DNA of 64,000 bases from Porphyra umbilicalis (GCA_002049455.2 KV918774.1:62001-126000), one strand, 5' to 3'. Counted from the stretch's first letter, positions 32,343 through 43,580 are shown. Notes: generated from the sequence alone by a model not told the origin. Translations and numbers: made by a program.

Positions 32343-33559
32343 CTGGGGATTGGCGGGGGGCTGGGCGACGCCAGCGCGCGCGGGGCCGCCCTGTGGCGGG
32401 GGTGTCCGCTGGGGTGGAATCCGGGGCCCACGGAGGCTGTAGGGTGTGGCGGCGGCCGGCGGCGGCGGGGGAGGGAGCGGCGGCGGCGAGAAGGGCGGCG
32501 GCGGCGGAGGCGCGGGCGAGGGGACTGCGGCTGCCGGAGACGGGGGCGGGGGCGGCGGGGCCGGCCGACAGCAGCGGAATTGGCGGCGGCTGTGAAGGCG
32601 GCGGCCGCTGACGGCAGCAGGGGCGGCGGGGGTCGTGCCAGCTGACAGCGGCGGAGGCCGGGGCGGCCGCGCGGGGGGGCGTCGGCGGCGGGATTGGCGG
32701 CGGTGCGGCGGTGTCTGACGGCAGCGGCGGCGGCGGCTGCTGTGGAAGTGGGGGCAGCTGTGGCGCCGGCGGTGGCGGGCGCCGCCGTCGGCGGCGACGG
32801 CGGGAGCGGCCTACTCCGTCGTCGGTGGCGGGGGAGCGGGGGAAGCGGGGGCGGCGGTCAGCGGCGGTTGTCGTGGTGGTGGGGAGGGCGGGGGCGGCAG
32901 TCGGCCGCGGAGGGGGCGAGAGCGGGGGCGGGGGCGCCGGTCAGGGGCGCCGGTGCCGGCGGGGGCCCCGGTCGTCGGCGGAAGCGGAGAGGGAGGCGGC
33001 GGTCGACGGTGGCTGTTGCGGCGGCGGTGGTCGACCGCTCCGGGGACGGCGGCGGGGGCACGGCGGGAGGTCGGCGGGGGCGGCGGCGGGAGCGGCGACG
33101 ACGGGGGATTCAGTCGGTGGGTGCAGCGGGCGGGACGGGGGCGGGGGTGGGGGCCGCTGTCGACGGGGGCGGCGGTCTGCGGGGGCGGTGGCGGCGACGG
33201 TCTGCGGTGGCGGGGGATGCGGAGACGGCGGGGGCGGCGGCCGAAGTCGACGGCGGGGGGGGCGAGCGGCGACGGTCGGGACGGGGGCGGCGGCGGTCGG
33301 CGGCGCCGGGGGCGGCAGCGGTGGCGGAGGCTGGGGCGGTGGTCGGCGGCTGCAGTGGGGGGGGCTGGCGGCGACGGCCTCGACGCGGACGGACGGCGAC
33401 GGCGGGGACGGGGGCGGTGGCGGGGGAGGCGGTCGACGGGGCCGGCGGTAGGCGGGGGTGGTGGTGGCGGCCGTCTGCGGCGGCGGAAGCAGCGGCGACG
33501 GCGGGGGCGACGATCGGAGGCGACGGCAGGGGGGGCGAGCAGCGACGGTCGACACGGGG

Positions 33560-33590
<31 letters not shown>

Positions 33591-34275
33591 TGGCGGCGGT
33601 CGCCAACGGCGGGGACTGTGGCGGTGGCGGGGACGGCGGTCGGCCGAAGCGGTGGTCGGCGGGGGCGGTGGCGGCTGCGGTCGGCGGCGGCAGGCGAGGC
33701 AGCGACGGCGGGGGCGGCGGTGGGGGCGCGGCGGTGGGGGGGCCAGCGGCAGACGGCGGCGCGGGTTGCGGCGGCGCCGGCGGCCGACAGCGGCGGGGGC
33801 GGAGACGTCGGCGGCGGGAAGGGTGGCGGCAGCAGGCGGCGTGCGCAGGGTCGGCGGGGGAGGCCGATGGCGGAGTTGGCGGCAGGGTCAGCGGGCGCGG
33901 CGGCGGCGGACACCGTCAGTGGCGGCCGACGGCGGCGGGGGCGGCGCGGGACGGGCGGGCGGCGGCTGGCAGCGGCGGTGGCGAGGGCGGCGGGGGTGGC
34001 GGCTGCAGACGGCGGCGGGGGAGGCGGGAGCAGCGGCCGATGTCGGCGGCGGAGGGGGGGCGGTGGTCTCGGGGGCGGTGGGGCCGGCGACGACCGACGG
34101 TCGCGAGTGCGGCGGCAGCCGGATGGGACGCCGCTGGCGGCGGCGGGGGTGGCGGGGACGGCGGGGTTGCGGCGGGTGGGGTGCGACCGGCGGCTGTCGG
34201 CCTGCGGGGGTGGCTGTTGCGGTGCCGGCGGCGGTGGTGGCGGCCGTGGGCACTGCGGGGGGCCACCACCACTAG
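32343..34275. repeat. 1.9-kb GGC/GGCGGCGG-rich block
   Basis: The + strand is overwhelmingly G-rich with GGCGG-type words and almost no A/T. Because stop codons need A/T, all six frames are open for long stretches (up to about 530 codons), yielding only G, R, A, P or S-rich translations. I regard none as a gene. Abrupt edges at both ends suggest a single expanded low-complexity tract. Confidence 0.8.
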
Positions 34276-36390
34276 GGGGGTTCACGTAACCTAAAGGTGT
34301 ATCTCACGGTTTAAGACGGATAGAAAAATCGTTGCTGAGGACTGAGTGTTGCACCAATGGCCACGAGACTTTCGCGTGTTTTAGGACAGTGGGTGGACGT
34401 TGCCTCCAAAAAAAATGGCGCTATGAACCTCGAGTACCTGGGAGCTGGCTGTCGGTGAGTGTCATTCGTGAAGCGCTGGACTCGATTCCTGCGCTCTGAT
34501 CTCGTGGCGAAACGCAGAATTGACATATATCGGCTTACACATCGAGTGTGCAGGGGCCTGGCGGGCATTCTGAATCGAATGGAAGCCCCCCTACTAAATT
34601 AGGGATCGAGCGGGGACACACTTGCAAGAATCGGACCCCTGCTGGAGAGCAGCGCTTCACTTCTTGGATGACCCCCTGGCGCTTCAGAAATGCATGTTTT
34701 GGACAACCAACTGGATGGAAGGCTGTCTATGGTCAATTGCGACTCCTGTGACCGTCACGTGCACGATTTATCGCTGAAGCGCATACGGTACAGGATCGAG
34801 TGTTCTGGAAGTGCCCCGTTTTTTCATGCCTATGTTTTTTGCATGCGCTACAAGTCGTCCGGGGACACTTGGAAGATAGCATCTAAAGATGCACTCTTGG
34901 AGCTCTTGACTCACTCTTCCTTTCTGTGTGCTTTTTTCTCGAATACAGTGCGCCCTTGGCGGCTTCGTGCCAGCCTGAAGTCGCGTCGCCGCCATCCCTC
35001 TTATTGCGTGAGATGCACCTTTAGGAGGGGTCTGGTACCAGAGGGGTTGTGGCGGTCTTAGGGGGTCTCAGGGGGCCTGACTGGGAGCCTCGCCCGAATC
35101 TGATATTTCGGCGGTATCGCCACGCTGACCAATTGTCGGAAGTTAGTTGCAACTCCAACAAAGTCAGATATCGCTCGCCCCCAGGCGCTCAAGATGTTCA
35201 AGTCGTGTAGTGCACTTAAACGTAGTGCTCACGATTGCTCGACACAGGCCCCTCAAGCTCGCCCCTTTCACATAGTCAAAAGCCACACGTCGTCGCCGAG
35301 CCACCCCGCGCACATCACGTGTAAGATACCCATAGCGCTCTCATTCAGCCGCAATATCGAAACATGCCTCTAAGCTCTTCAAACATCGTCCACTGCTCGA
35401 AACGAGCTGGGATGGCTTGGTACGCCGGCGAGACAAAACGCGCATGAGCCTGTATCGCTCCGCTCAGGTCACTTCATGGTATATGCCGATGTTCGTCTCT
35501 CACAAATGACAAGAGGGGCGCCCGTGGTTGGCTATCTTGGACCCATTTCGTGCTAGAAAGGATAGTGTTTCACCGAGAGGTGCCATGCGCGTTGTACGGG
35601 CTCTACGGCTGATTGCTTCACGGCTGACTGATGTCCCGTCAACAGCTGTGAAATCGTACTTACCTGCCACCGAGTTCAGCATGTCTTGTATTTTCCTCTC
35701 TTTCTCTGCCTTACTGTCAAATCCTGGATACCACCTTGTGCCGAGAACCTGTGGAAGCATTGGTGATGGACTAAGTTGCGGTGCTTTTGAGATTTGATGG
35801 TTGACAGATCCTTCGTTCGGAGGGGGGTCTGGGTCCTGGTGGCTTCGTGAACCCACCTACTGTAGGTTGGTGCTAGGGTTGCCCAACTGGTTTATCGAAG
35901 AGTGAAGGTGCATGTACCTAGCAGCCTCGCGTAGATCTGGGAAAGAAAAGAAACAAGGAGGACCAATTCGCATGCCAAGAACACATCATGCACACAGAAG
36001 CAAAAGAGAAGGGAGCGCCGCGCAGCCCTACGGGAAATTCCGGATCAAAAAGCACGATCTCATAGGGTTAGGAAAGCTCGATACCCCACCAGGTTGGGAA
36101 CCGGGGGTGAGACGGAGGAAGGCTCCCCATTGGTCCGATGATAAAAAAAGCACGCCAAATGGAACTCTGGAAAGGGTCTGTGACGCACCCTGACATATTG
36201 TGCGGCTGTCATTGATTTGATTGCTTGGCTGCTGTTGACCCTGGGACCATGACCCGACGAATAGCATGCCCCCAGGACGTCATGATGCGGCCTGGCCTCT
36301 GTGTCATGGCCAATGGAAGACATATACGTTTGACGAACGTGTCACGGAAAGTTTATATCTTACACTGCGTGGCGGCGCACGCTTCGCCCC
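34276..36390. other. gene-free stretch
   Basis: Near-balanced base composition, many stops in all frames and no domain in the short frames. The frame at 35500-35856 (minus) has no recognisable content. I see nothing else in it. Confidence 0.45.
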
Positions 36391-36960
36391 CGCACCTCCC
36401 CCCACCAGCCGGGATGCCCGCCTTCCCCCCACTTCCTCCGCCCTCCTTGATCCCCCCCCCGCTCCCCCCCACTCCTTCCGCCCCGCCCCGCCCCGGCCTA
36501 CCTCGCTCCACACCGGGCATATCGCTCAACCCCGTCCCGCCCCGGCTCCACCCCGCCCAGCAACGACACGCCCTCCCTCGCCTCGCCCCGTCCCGTCCCG
36601 CCCAGCGACGCCCCGACCCACCCGGCCCAGCTTCGTCCCGCCCAACATCTACAAACCCCACCCCACCCCGCCCCGCCCCGCCCCGCCCCACCGCACCCCG
36701 CTCTACTCCACTCCGCCCCACCCCGTCCCGACCCGCCCCGCCCAGCACCGCCCCGCCTCGGCCCGCCCCGCCGCGCCCCGCCGCGCCAAACCCGACCCCG
36801 CCCGGCAGTGCCCCGCCCCGCCCTGCTCCGCGCCGCCCCACCCTGCCCAACCCCGCCCCACCCCGTCCTGCCACGCCCCCCCTACCCAGCTCCACCCGGC
36901 TCTGCCCCACCCTGCCCAGTCCTGCTCTGCCCCTCCCACCCAGCCCCGCCCCGTTCCGAT
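36391..36960. repeat. CCCCG/CCCCA pentamer-like satellite
   Basis: Degenerate tandem array of CCCCGCCCCGC and related five-base words on the + strand. Open frames on both strands read as PAPPRP or GRGGAG repeats. A simple-sequence array; no gene. Confidence 0.8.
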
Positions 36961-37966
36961 GCGCCCCGCCTCTGCAGATGCACACGCGACCGGAAACTCG
37001 TGGTGGGTGCTACAGGGCTGCGTTCTTGTAGTCACGCGGACCACGGCCTGCGGGGCGCGAGGGAAGCCGTCGGCGGTGGAAACCGTCAGTTTTGAGAACA
37101 AAGCCCCCCTGAAGTTGCAGGCCGGATGGGGTGGCCAGGTCTTCGCATGCGGGACACCTGTCCAGCAATCTAGTCCAGCAGTCGGTCCATGAAGACGGTG
37201 CACCGTCTCCACCGGTGGAGCCAGCAGCGGCGACAAATTCATATAGGAATGCGACAGTTCTGTGTCCAGATCAGTCGCGTAGGCCACTTCCGTCGTCACG
37301 CTCTGAAACCCAGGCTACTTGAGTTGGCAGTGTGTGGCTCATGCAGGCTCATTGATTCCGAGTCGGCAGCGATTGTTGTTCATCGTCAAGTCGGATCAAA
37401 CCAGAGACTTCGACTGGTGAGCTTCACTGTCCAAGCCACTTTGGGTAGCGGGTCAACATACGGGATTCTGATTGGCCAGCGCTTGGGATATCGTGCTTTT
37501 TTGGTCCGGCATTTCCCGTAGGCCAGAGGAGACAGATGCTCGTGTCAGACGCGCTGCACACAGACAGCATCACATGTACTGGCAGCTCGAGCGACGTCCA
37601 CATATCACCTACAAACGTATCACTCACAAACACAGGCGAGCACAATTCCATGTATCATACCATGCGGCTGGACGTGATGATGAGGGATGATGCCACAACC
37701 CTATGCGGTGCAGTAGACGGATGCCTACAACAAGTCAAAGACCAGCGTGGGTACAGCACATGGCACCAATGACCAACCGACGACAGAGCGTTGGGCGGGG
37801 GCGCGAGGAGGGAGGTAGACCTGCAACGGGCTCGTTAGGCGTGGCACCGAGAGCAACAGAGACAACGGAACAGGATAGGGTGGGGGGGGGGACGAGTGTG
37901 GCGCTTGGGTCGGCATGGCCTGGGACAGTGGATTGCCCATGCCCGGGATGGGCCAACACGGCTGAA
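36961..37966. other. gene-free stretch
   Basis: Short open frames only, none recognised. Unique-looking sequence between the CCCCG array and repeat R. Confidence 0.4.
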
Positions 37967-38682
37967 ATTCCCTGGCCTTCAGGACAGGGTGCTCTCAAAG
38001 TGTAGTGATGCACACATATACTTAGATAACGAAACTTGATCTCCATTTCAGAGGCGGCAGTCTGCATTCGTGTCCTCAGGGATCTGAGGGCGTGTCAGCG
38101 TTGGAAAGGTCGCGATGACCCTAAAAAGCGAATAGAGTTACGTGGCTGAGAAGGACTCTCTTGCCACAAGGGTCACAGGGCCCGGACGGCGTCTGCCCCT
38201 CTGCCCCCCCCCACCGCCCCGAGTTGCGCGCGGCGACCGCGCGCAGCGACTCTCGGGGTTCGACGCGTCCACGATGACCCGCAGGTGATCGTGCCTGCGC
38301 GCCGTCTTTAGTTGCGGGGGCGCGTCGGCGGTTGCTGACGCCACCTAGCGGCGCGGTTGGAGGCGCCCCATCACGCGGCGATCAGTCCCACCCGCCCGCC
38401 CGTGCGCCGTGTCGGCCGCCCTGCCGGCCTTGCGCAGGTGCGCTGCGCAGCGGAGTGACGGCCCCTCCTGTGGGCGTCGCGCGACGCCGGCGGGCCGCCG
38501 CCGCTGCGGTGGCGGCGGCAGCACCTCTTTCCCCGCCCCAAATTCTCCCCGCCACGGCAGCGTGGCTTTGCATGCCCCCGTGCGCGCTTGCGGCTATGGA
38601 GCCGGGCGGCGTGCCCCGTGTCGATGCGTCGCCGAGCGCGCCACCGCCCTGAAGGCCAGGTTATTGCACGCACGTGCCTGGA
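37967..38682 (+). repeat. repeat R, uninterrupted copy
   Basis: Begins ATTCCCTGGCCTT and ends GTGCCTGGA. A second copy, broken by three insertions, spans 40027-42699, and a 5' fragment lies at 47188-47286. Open frames in it (for example 38332-38652) are conserved between copies only as DNA repeats and show no domain. In its other two locations the 5' edge abuts half of the M2 element, so R may be the interior of a longer M2-type element. Confidence 0.8.
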
Positions 38683-39556
38683 TCTTGCCGTGCGGGCTGT
38701 CCGTGCACCTGTCACCTCTTGGGTGGCTGCGACCCACTCGCTGCGGAGCCACAGACACGCAGTCTCATTTGTGGCTGGTGCTCGCCCTTGTCCAACTAAC
38801 TAGTTTAAAAACTGGTTATTGGCTACCGAACACATCGGATGACCTGGTTCGGCCGCGCGAACCAATTGGGCAACCCTAGTTGGTGCGCGTAGGGGGGGGA
38901 GGGGGGGGAACGGGCGCGCACCGGCGCTAGCCATGGCCGCCACGCGGGCTCGCGTGGCGGGCGGAGCGTCCGCGTTGCAGCCTGAGGAGGGTCTGACGCG
39001 GGGCCCGTTGGCCCCGCCCCGCCTCGTGTGCCCCCTCGTTAGCGCAGATCCTCATGTTTTGCCAGTGTAGGTGGAATTGTGAAATGCAGAAGAAGGTTGC
39101 CCCGCCGGAGATCGGCGGGGGGACCGGTCGCTGGTGGCGGTTTTATCTAGGCAGGCGGCATCAATCTAGTGCGGGCGGAATCAATCCAGAGGCGATTCAA
39201 TCAACATAAATCAAAGCGGCGATCCAATGCGATATAGCAATTCGGGCGACAGTCGGTCTTGTGGATCGGGGTTGTAGGCCGAGCATTCCACAGGAATCGC
39301 ACCGCGTGTTGGACGGGCCCGAAAGCACGTTCGGCCACGTGCCACCGCAATATGGATACGTGACACGCCCCATCGATCTAGACCCTGGGGCCGAGTTGGC
39401 ACGCGGCCGTCCACTTCCGAGAGGTATCATATTCCATCCGTGGCCAGCCTTCGTCACAAAAGTATGATAAATCGGGTAATCTGAGGACAATATGAAGTGC
39501 CACATTTCACTCATTTAACCCCGTGAAACCGCGATGGACCAATCAGAGCACAGGAC
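38683..39556. other. gene-free stretch
   Basis: No gene recognised. Contains G-runs near 38890 and a small hairpin (CCGCCACGCG / CGCGTGGCGG) at 38938-38961. Confidence 0.4.
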
Positions 39557-39570
39557 CCGTTGGCCCCTGC

Positions 39571-39613
39571 GCCAACGAGTTGCCAACGGAGGCTCCGTTG
39601 GCAACTCGTTGGC
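39571..39613. repeat. perfect 21-bp palindrome with one central base
   Basis: Arms 39571-39591 and 39593-39613 are exact complements (GCCAACGAGTTGCCAACGGA core). Pairing continues imperfectly outward to about 39557 and 39627. Could extrude as a cruciform or fold as a strong hairpin in RNA. Confidence 0.9.
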
Positions 39614-39805
39614 CCCGGGGCCAACGGCTCGGACCCCGAATCGGACTTACGTAAATTCGCGTTTTAACTCGGTTGACCTCGGTTGGCAACGCCGCGTGCA
39701 CATTCGACATTGATACCCGCCCCGAGAACTGGCCAACGGCGACTTTGAGCACGTTTCTGCAACGTGTGCCCAATAAGGAGTTGGCCCGACATTGGTGGGA
39801 ATGCT

Positions 39806-40026
39806 CTAATGGAACAGCAAGGGATGGAGACATGCGATTGGTCCATCAGTGGGACAGCACCGCATATCAGGCCCGATCTTTACAGAGTGTAACCATACGG
39901 CCCCCGATCGCACATTGGACGCCTTCGTTTTTCTACACTTTTCTGCGTATCTCCCACGAAATCTCGATATCATAACGATTGCCGGCTCGTTACCGATACG
40001 GACTGGAACGGAAGAAATTCTCAAGA
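39806..40026 (-). repeat. M2 right half, reversed
   Basis: Aligns, reversed, to the right half of the intact M2 MITE (about 1030-1250), with moderate divergence. It ends exactly where repeat R begins (40027). The terminal repeat itself is not recognisable at the left edge. Confidence 0.65.
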
Positions 40027-40049
40027 ATTCCCTGGCCTTGAGGACAGGG

Positions 40050-40832
40050 TAGGGTTGCACACGACGCCCCTATTTCGGGGGCGTCAGGGGCGCGCGACGG
40101 ATGAGACGCCTTACTGACGCCCCATTAGGCAGCCAAAACGCCCGCACGACGCCCTAAGTAGCACCCTCAATATTCGCAATATGGGCCAAGTGGCACCCAT
40201 ACTTTGCTTTCATAAGTCATTTTTGTGTCAAGACGGGGTGCCTGTCCCCAACCAAGGTGCACAGCCGCCACCTGCTGAACTATGTATTGCTGATCCCCAA
40301 ATTTTGTCCTGGGGGACAGAGACAGAGACTGACTCTGAATAAGAGCACTCTATTGGTTTAAAACGACAGTAAGAAGGCAACGAAGCCAATAGAAAGCCCG
40401 CGTTCGGAGCCGGGACCTTGCACCCAGCAGAACTCACTGTTTGTTGCTGCTTGATCCGCATTTCTTGGCACGGAGCAATCTGCCCACGCGAGATCTTGAC
40501 ATTTTCTGCTGTCTCCTTGCCAGAAGTGCAGTAAAAAAGAGGAGCTGATGTTGATTTCCAGGCTGTATGGGCACATGTAAGCAATCAGGAGCACCAAGTC
40601 AGTCCCAGGGGCGCATCTGATTGGTGGAGAGAGTCGGTCCGCAAGTCAGTCTCTGTCCACCAGGACAAAATTCGGGGATCAGCAATAGACACCCATGAAT
40701 ACTTTCTCTTCGCGACGCCTTGCTGACGCCCTTTTGAGTTGGGGCATTAGGGGCGCACGACGCCCAAATGACGCCCTAGTGACGCCCTTAACGACGCCCT
40801 TAACGACGCCCCTGGCGTTCTGAGCAACCCTA
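40050..40832. mobile_element. hAT-like non-autonomous element
   Basis: 783 bp. Ends TAGGGTTGC and GCAACCCTA; 8-bp target duplication GGACAGGG (40042-40049 and 40833-40840), the size used by hAT transposases. About 12 GACGCC/GGCGTC motifs cluster near the two ends, like subterminal transposase-binding sites of hAT elements. No transposase frame. It encloses an M2-type MITE. Confidence 0.85.
40287..40685. mobile_element. M2-type MITE nested in the hAT-like element
   Basis: 399 bp with ends TTGCTGATCCCC and GGGGATCAGCAA, flanked by TA (40285-40286, 40686-40687). Internal sequence differs from the 849-1289 copy; the termini are shared. Confidence 0.8.
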
Positions 40833-40914
40833 GGACAGGGTGCTCTCAAAGTGTAGTGATGCACACATACACTTAGATCAAGCGACTTGCTCTCCGTTTC
40901 AGAGGTGGCAGTGT

Positions 40915-41907
40915 CACGCGTAGTTAAGGTGACTCTTACGGGTCTGAGCATTACACTCGACAGAGCTGCAACGTGCTAAAGTACCACTGGTCGAGGGCGA
41001 TTTGGGACGCGTCCCAATTTTATAGGCCTTCAATGCCCCTGTGAGAGGGGTGGCTGACCGGAGAGGATGAGCAATGGATCGAGCCGTGATCCGCCGGATC
41101 ACGTGTTGCCCGCGTTTTTTTGCCTGCTCGTTTCCACGCCGGTCGCCTGCAGGCGTTCCAGAGGCCCCCGAGCCCATACGATCGCCGACTGGTTGTCTTC
41201 CTGCTGTGGAGGGGTGCAATATGGCGGACAACGATGGAGACCGGATGTAAGTGCGATCGTTTTGTGAGGAGTAGCCCGCAGCGGAGCGGGGGGAGACGGG
41301 GGGGGCGGCTGGGTCCTGCAGACTGCAACAGAGACACTCACACTTTCTGCGTAAGAACACCGCGCCCTGAGCGGGGCGGGGGTCGCTATCACCGACCGTC
41401 AGTGTTTTGGGACGTCCCCCGTTGCCGCTCCGAGTAAAACATGTGCGCTGAGCACGAATATGGCCTCAGAAAGTGTATTCCACTTTTCTTTGACGTGGTG
41501 CGCATGCAAAGCATCGTGAGTTGAATCCCAGCATATGAAGCTCAAGAGGAGCTCACATGGTCCAGTAGGGGCGGAGCTATGCCGTTTTTGCCGCCGGTGC
41601 GCCAGGCACTCGTTGGTGCGAGCTCGATTCCGTTGTGCCAACCTCCAACGCGACCTATTCAAGATTCGCGCAACGACCGAAAGCGATTCGCTCGCCATCG
41701 TCCCGTGCTGGTCCTTGAGCCCTGGTGGGATTGGCCACGTCGCGATCTGGCGAAATAAGGACGCTTCCTTTCAACAGACGATAGAAAATAACTGACATGA
41801 AGACAGTCGCCCAATGAGAAGTTGCATTTGGATGTAGGAGCCAACCATGTGCAGCAAAGCCTTCAAAAACTCGTAGGAGCGGATACACTGGGCCTTAACT
41901 AGGCGTG
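40915..41907. mobile_element. 993-bp TIR element of unassigned family
   Basis: Ends CACGCGTAGTTAAGG and CCTTAACTAGGCGTG form a 15-bp inverted repeat with one mismatch. The uninterrupted R copy lacks this DNA. The target duplication is short (GT at most) and not clearly resolved. No transposase frame is visible inside. Confidence 0.65.
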
Positions 41908-41945
41908 GTCTGCATTCGTGTCCTCAAGGATCTGAGGCCGTGTCA

Positions 41946-42113
41946 GGGTCATTCTACACCAGCCCGAACGCCCCGAACGTCCGAACGCTGAACGGCCATA
42001 TCAAAATCCCATGGGGCGACGCGGCCTCGGCTGGGATGCTTGGCCAATGGAATTTCGATATGGCCGTTCAGCGTTCGGACGTTCGGGGCGTTCGGGCTGG
42101 TGTAGAATGACCC
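41946..42113. mobile_element. Harbinger-like MITE
   Basis: 168 bp, nearly all of it inverted repeat (arms about 64 bp, ends GGGTCATTCTACACC). Flanked by TCA on both sides (41943-41945, 42114-42116), and the clean R copy has TCA once. Three-base duplication and GGG-start termini resemble PIF/Harbinger, although that family prefers TWA. A second copy is at about 31587-31748. Confidence 0.85.
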
Positions 42114-42699
42114 TCAGTGTTGGAAGGGTCGTGATGACGCTAAAAGCGAATGGAGTTACGTGGCTGAAGAGGACTGTCCTGCCACAGGGGTCACTGGGCC
42201 CGGACGGCGCCTGCCCCCGTGCCCCCGCTACCGCTCCGAGTTGCGCGCGGTGACCGCGCGCAGCGACTTCCGGGGCTTGAAGCGCCCACGATGACCCGCG
42301 GGTGATCGTGCCTGCGCGCCGTCTTCTGTTGCGGCGGCGCGTCGGCGGTTGCTGACGGCATCTAGTGGCGCGGTCACATGCGCCTCGTCGCGCGGCAATC
42401 ACTCCCATCCGCCCGCTTGTGCGCCGAGTCGGCCGCCCTGCCCGCCGTGCGCAGATGCGCTGCGCGGCGGAGTGACGGCCTCGCCCGTGGGCGCCGCGCG
42501 ACGCCGGCGGGCCGCCGCCGCTGCGGTGGCGGAGGTGGCACCCCTATGCCCGCCCGACGCCCCCCCCACCACGGCAACGTGGCTGTACGTGCCCCCGTGC
42601 GCGTTCGCGGCCATAGAGCCGGCCGGCGTGCCCGGTGTCAATGTGTCGCCGAGCGCGCCACCGCCCTGAAGGCCAGGGTATTGCCCGCACGTGCCTGGA

Positions 42700-42875
42700 A
42701 TAAGAAAAACCTTGAATCTGCACGAAACTGGCCGTTGGAGAGCCAATAGAACGTCTCAGATTCGAGCTTAGCAGTTGTTGGCAAGTCCTTTTGACCAATG
42801 GCTGGCCAGTTCTACCAGAACCGTCTGTCCAAGAACCGTTCCTGATCGATGAGGACAGAATTAGGGGATCAGCAA
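42700..42875 (-). repeat. M2 left half, reversed
   Basis: Matches the left half of the M2 MITE in reverse, ending in the intact terminus GGGGATCAGCAA (to 42875) followed by TA. It starts exactly where R ends. Confidence 0.75.
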
Positions 42876-43208
42876 TACAGCTGTTCTCCCAAAATTCCCG
42901 CACTCCAAATGTTGCAAAACAGTTAGAAATCGGCCTCTGCGGGGTCGTAGAGGCCGATGTGGAACTCTTCTGCAACTGTAGGACTGCGGAATTTTTCGGA
43001 GAACAGCTGTAAGTATAGTCCTTCTCCGTTTCTCGGTTTGCTCTCAAAATGTATGACGCCCTTTTCAATGGGCGTGCGAGTGGCGCAAACTGTGTAATTT
43101 CCTTCGGTCAACGCTTTCTCAAACGCCCTTTAGAGAACACCACTAACCGAGCTCTGAGCGCTATTCATCATCACCATTGCCCTCCTTGTTTTCATCGTCT
43201 TCTTCTTC

Positions 43209-43505
43209 TTATTCTTCTTCTTCCTCTTCGGTGTCTTCATCATCATCTTCATGCTTCGTGAAGATCAGAGTGAAGGAAGGCGTATCAGATTCGCGAATGC
43301 CCAGCTCAAAGATTGTGGCGGAGTGCTCACAATTAGTGCCGTTCAATATCAAGTCTGTGAATTCACCGTTAGACAGATCGTTGTCAGGCGTGGCCCACTC
43401 GGTGATGCATGCGTTCATGGTGCCAATCACTTGTTCGACCGTGTCTGTGAGACTCACAGGCTTGACGAGGACAATGCCATTGCATTCAAAACTTGCGCGG
43501 ACCAT
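43209..43505 (-). CDS. small ubiquitin-like protein with acidic tail
   Basis: A 98-aa frame from Met 43505 (MVRASFECNGIVLVKPVSLT) to TAA. The spacing of hydrophobic strands and the segments DTVEQVIG, FTDLILNGTNCE and TIFELGIRESDTPSFTLIF parallel ubiquitin (DTIENVKAK, QRLIFAGKQLE, TLSDYNIQKESTLHLVL), so a ubiquitin-like beta-grasp is likely. It ends in an Asp/Glu run encoded by a TCT/TTC microsatellite on the + strand and lacks a C-terminal GG, so it would not be conjugated. The frame is open upstream to 43580 and may be one exon of a larger gene. Function unknown. Confidence 0.5.
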   Translation of the reverse strand: MVRASFECNGIVLVKPVSLTDTVEQVIGTMNACITEWATPDNDLSNGEFTDLILNGTNCEHSATIFELGIRESDTPSFTLIFTKHEDDDEDTEEEEEE

Positions 43506-43580
43506 GTCGGGAGACGAGCCGCGCAGTGCAGCCACTTGATGAGGCGGCAGAGGTTGCTCAGTGCGAGAAGGGACAGGCAC

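Larger units (their letters stand above)
40027..42699 (+). repeat. repeat R, copy interrupted by three insertions
   Basis: R segments are 40027-40049, 40833-40914, 41908-41945 and 42114-42699. Comparison with the clean copy at 37967-38682 shows that the joined pieces match without gaps, so the intervening DNA was inserted later. The inserted elements are listed separately. Confidence 0.85.

Noticed and set aside
32694-34289. 531-codon open frame on the plus strand
   Set aside because: All frames are open because the tract lacks A/T. The translation is G/R/A low complexity with no domain.
36266-37192. 308-codon frame through the CCCCG array
   Set aside because: Proline/arginine reading of a simple-sequence array.
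42349-42669. Frame conserved between 38332-38652 and 42349-42669
   Set aside because: Conservation follows from the whole repeat R, and changes between copies are not biased to third codon positions by eye.
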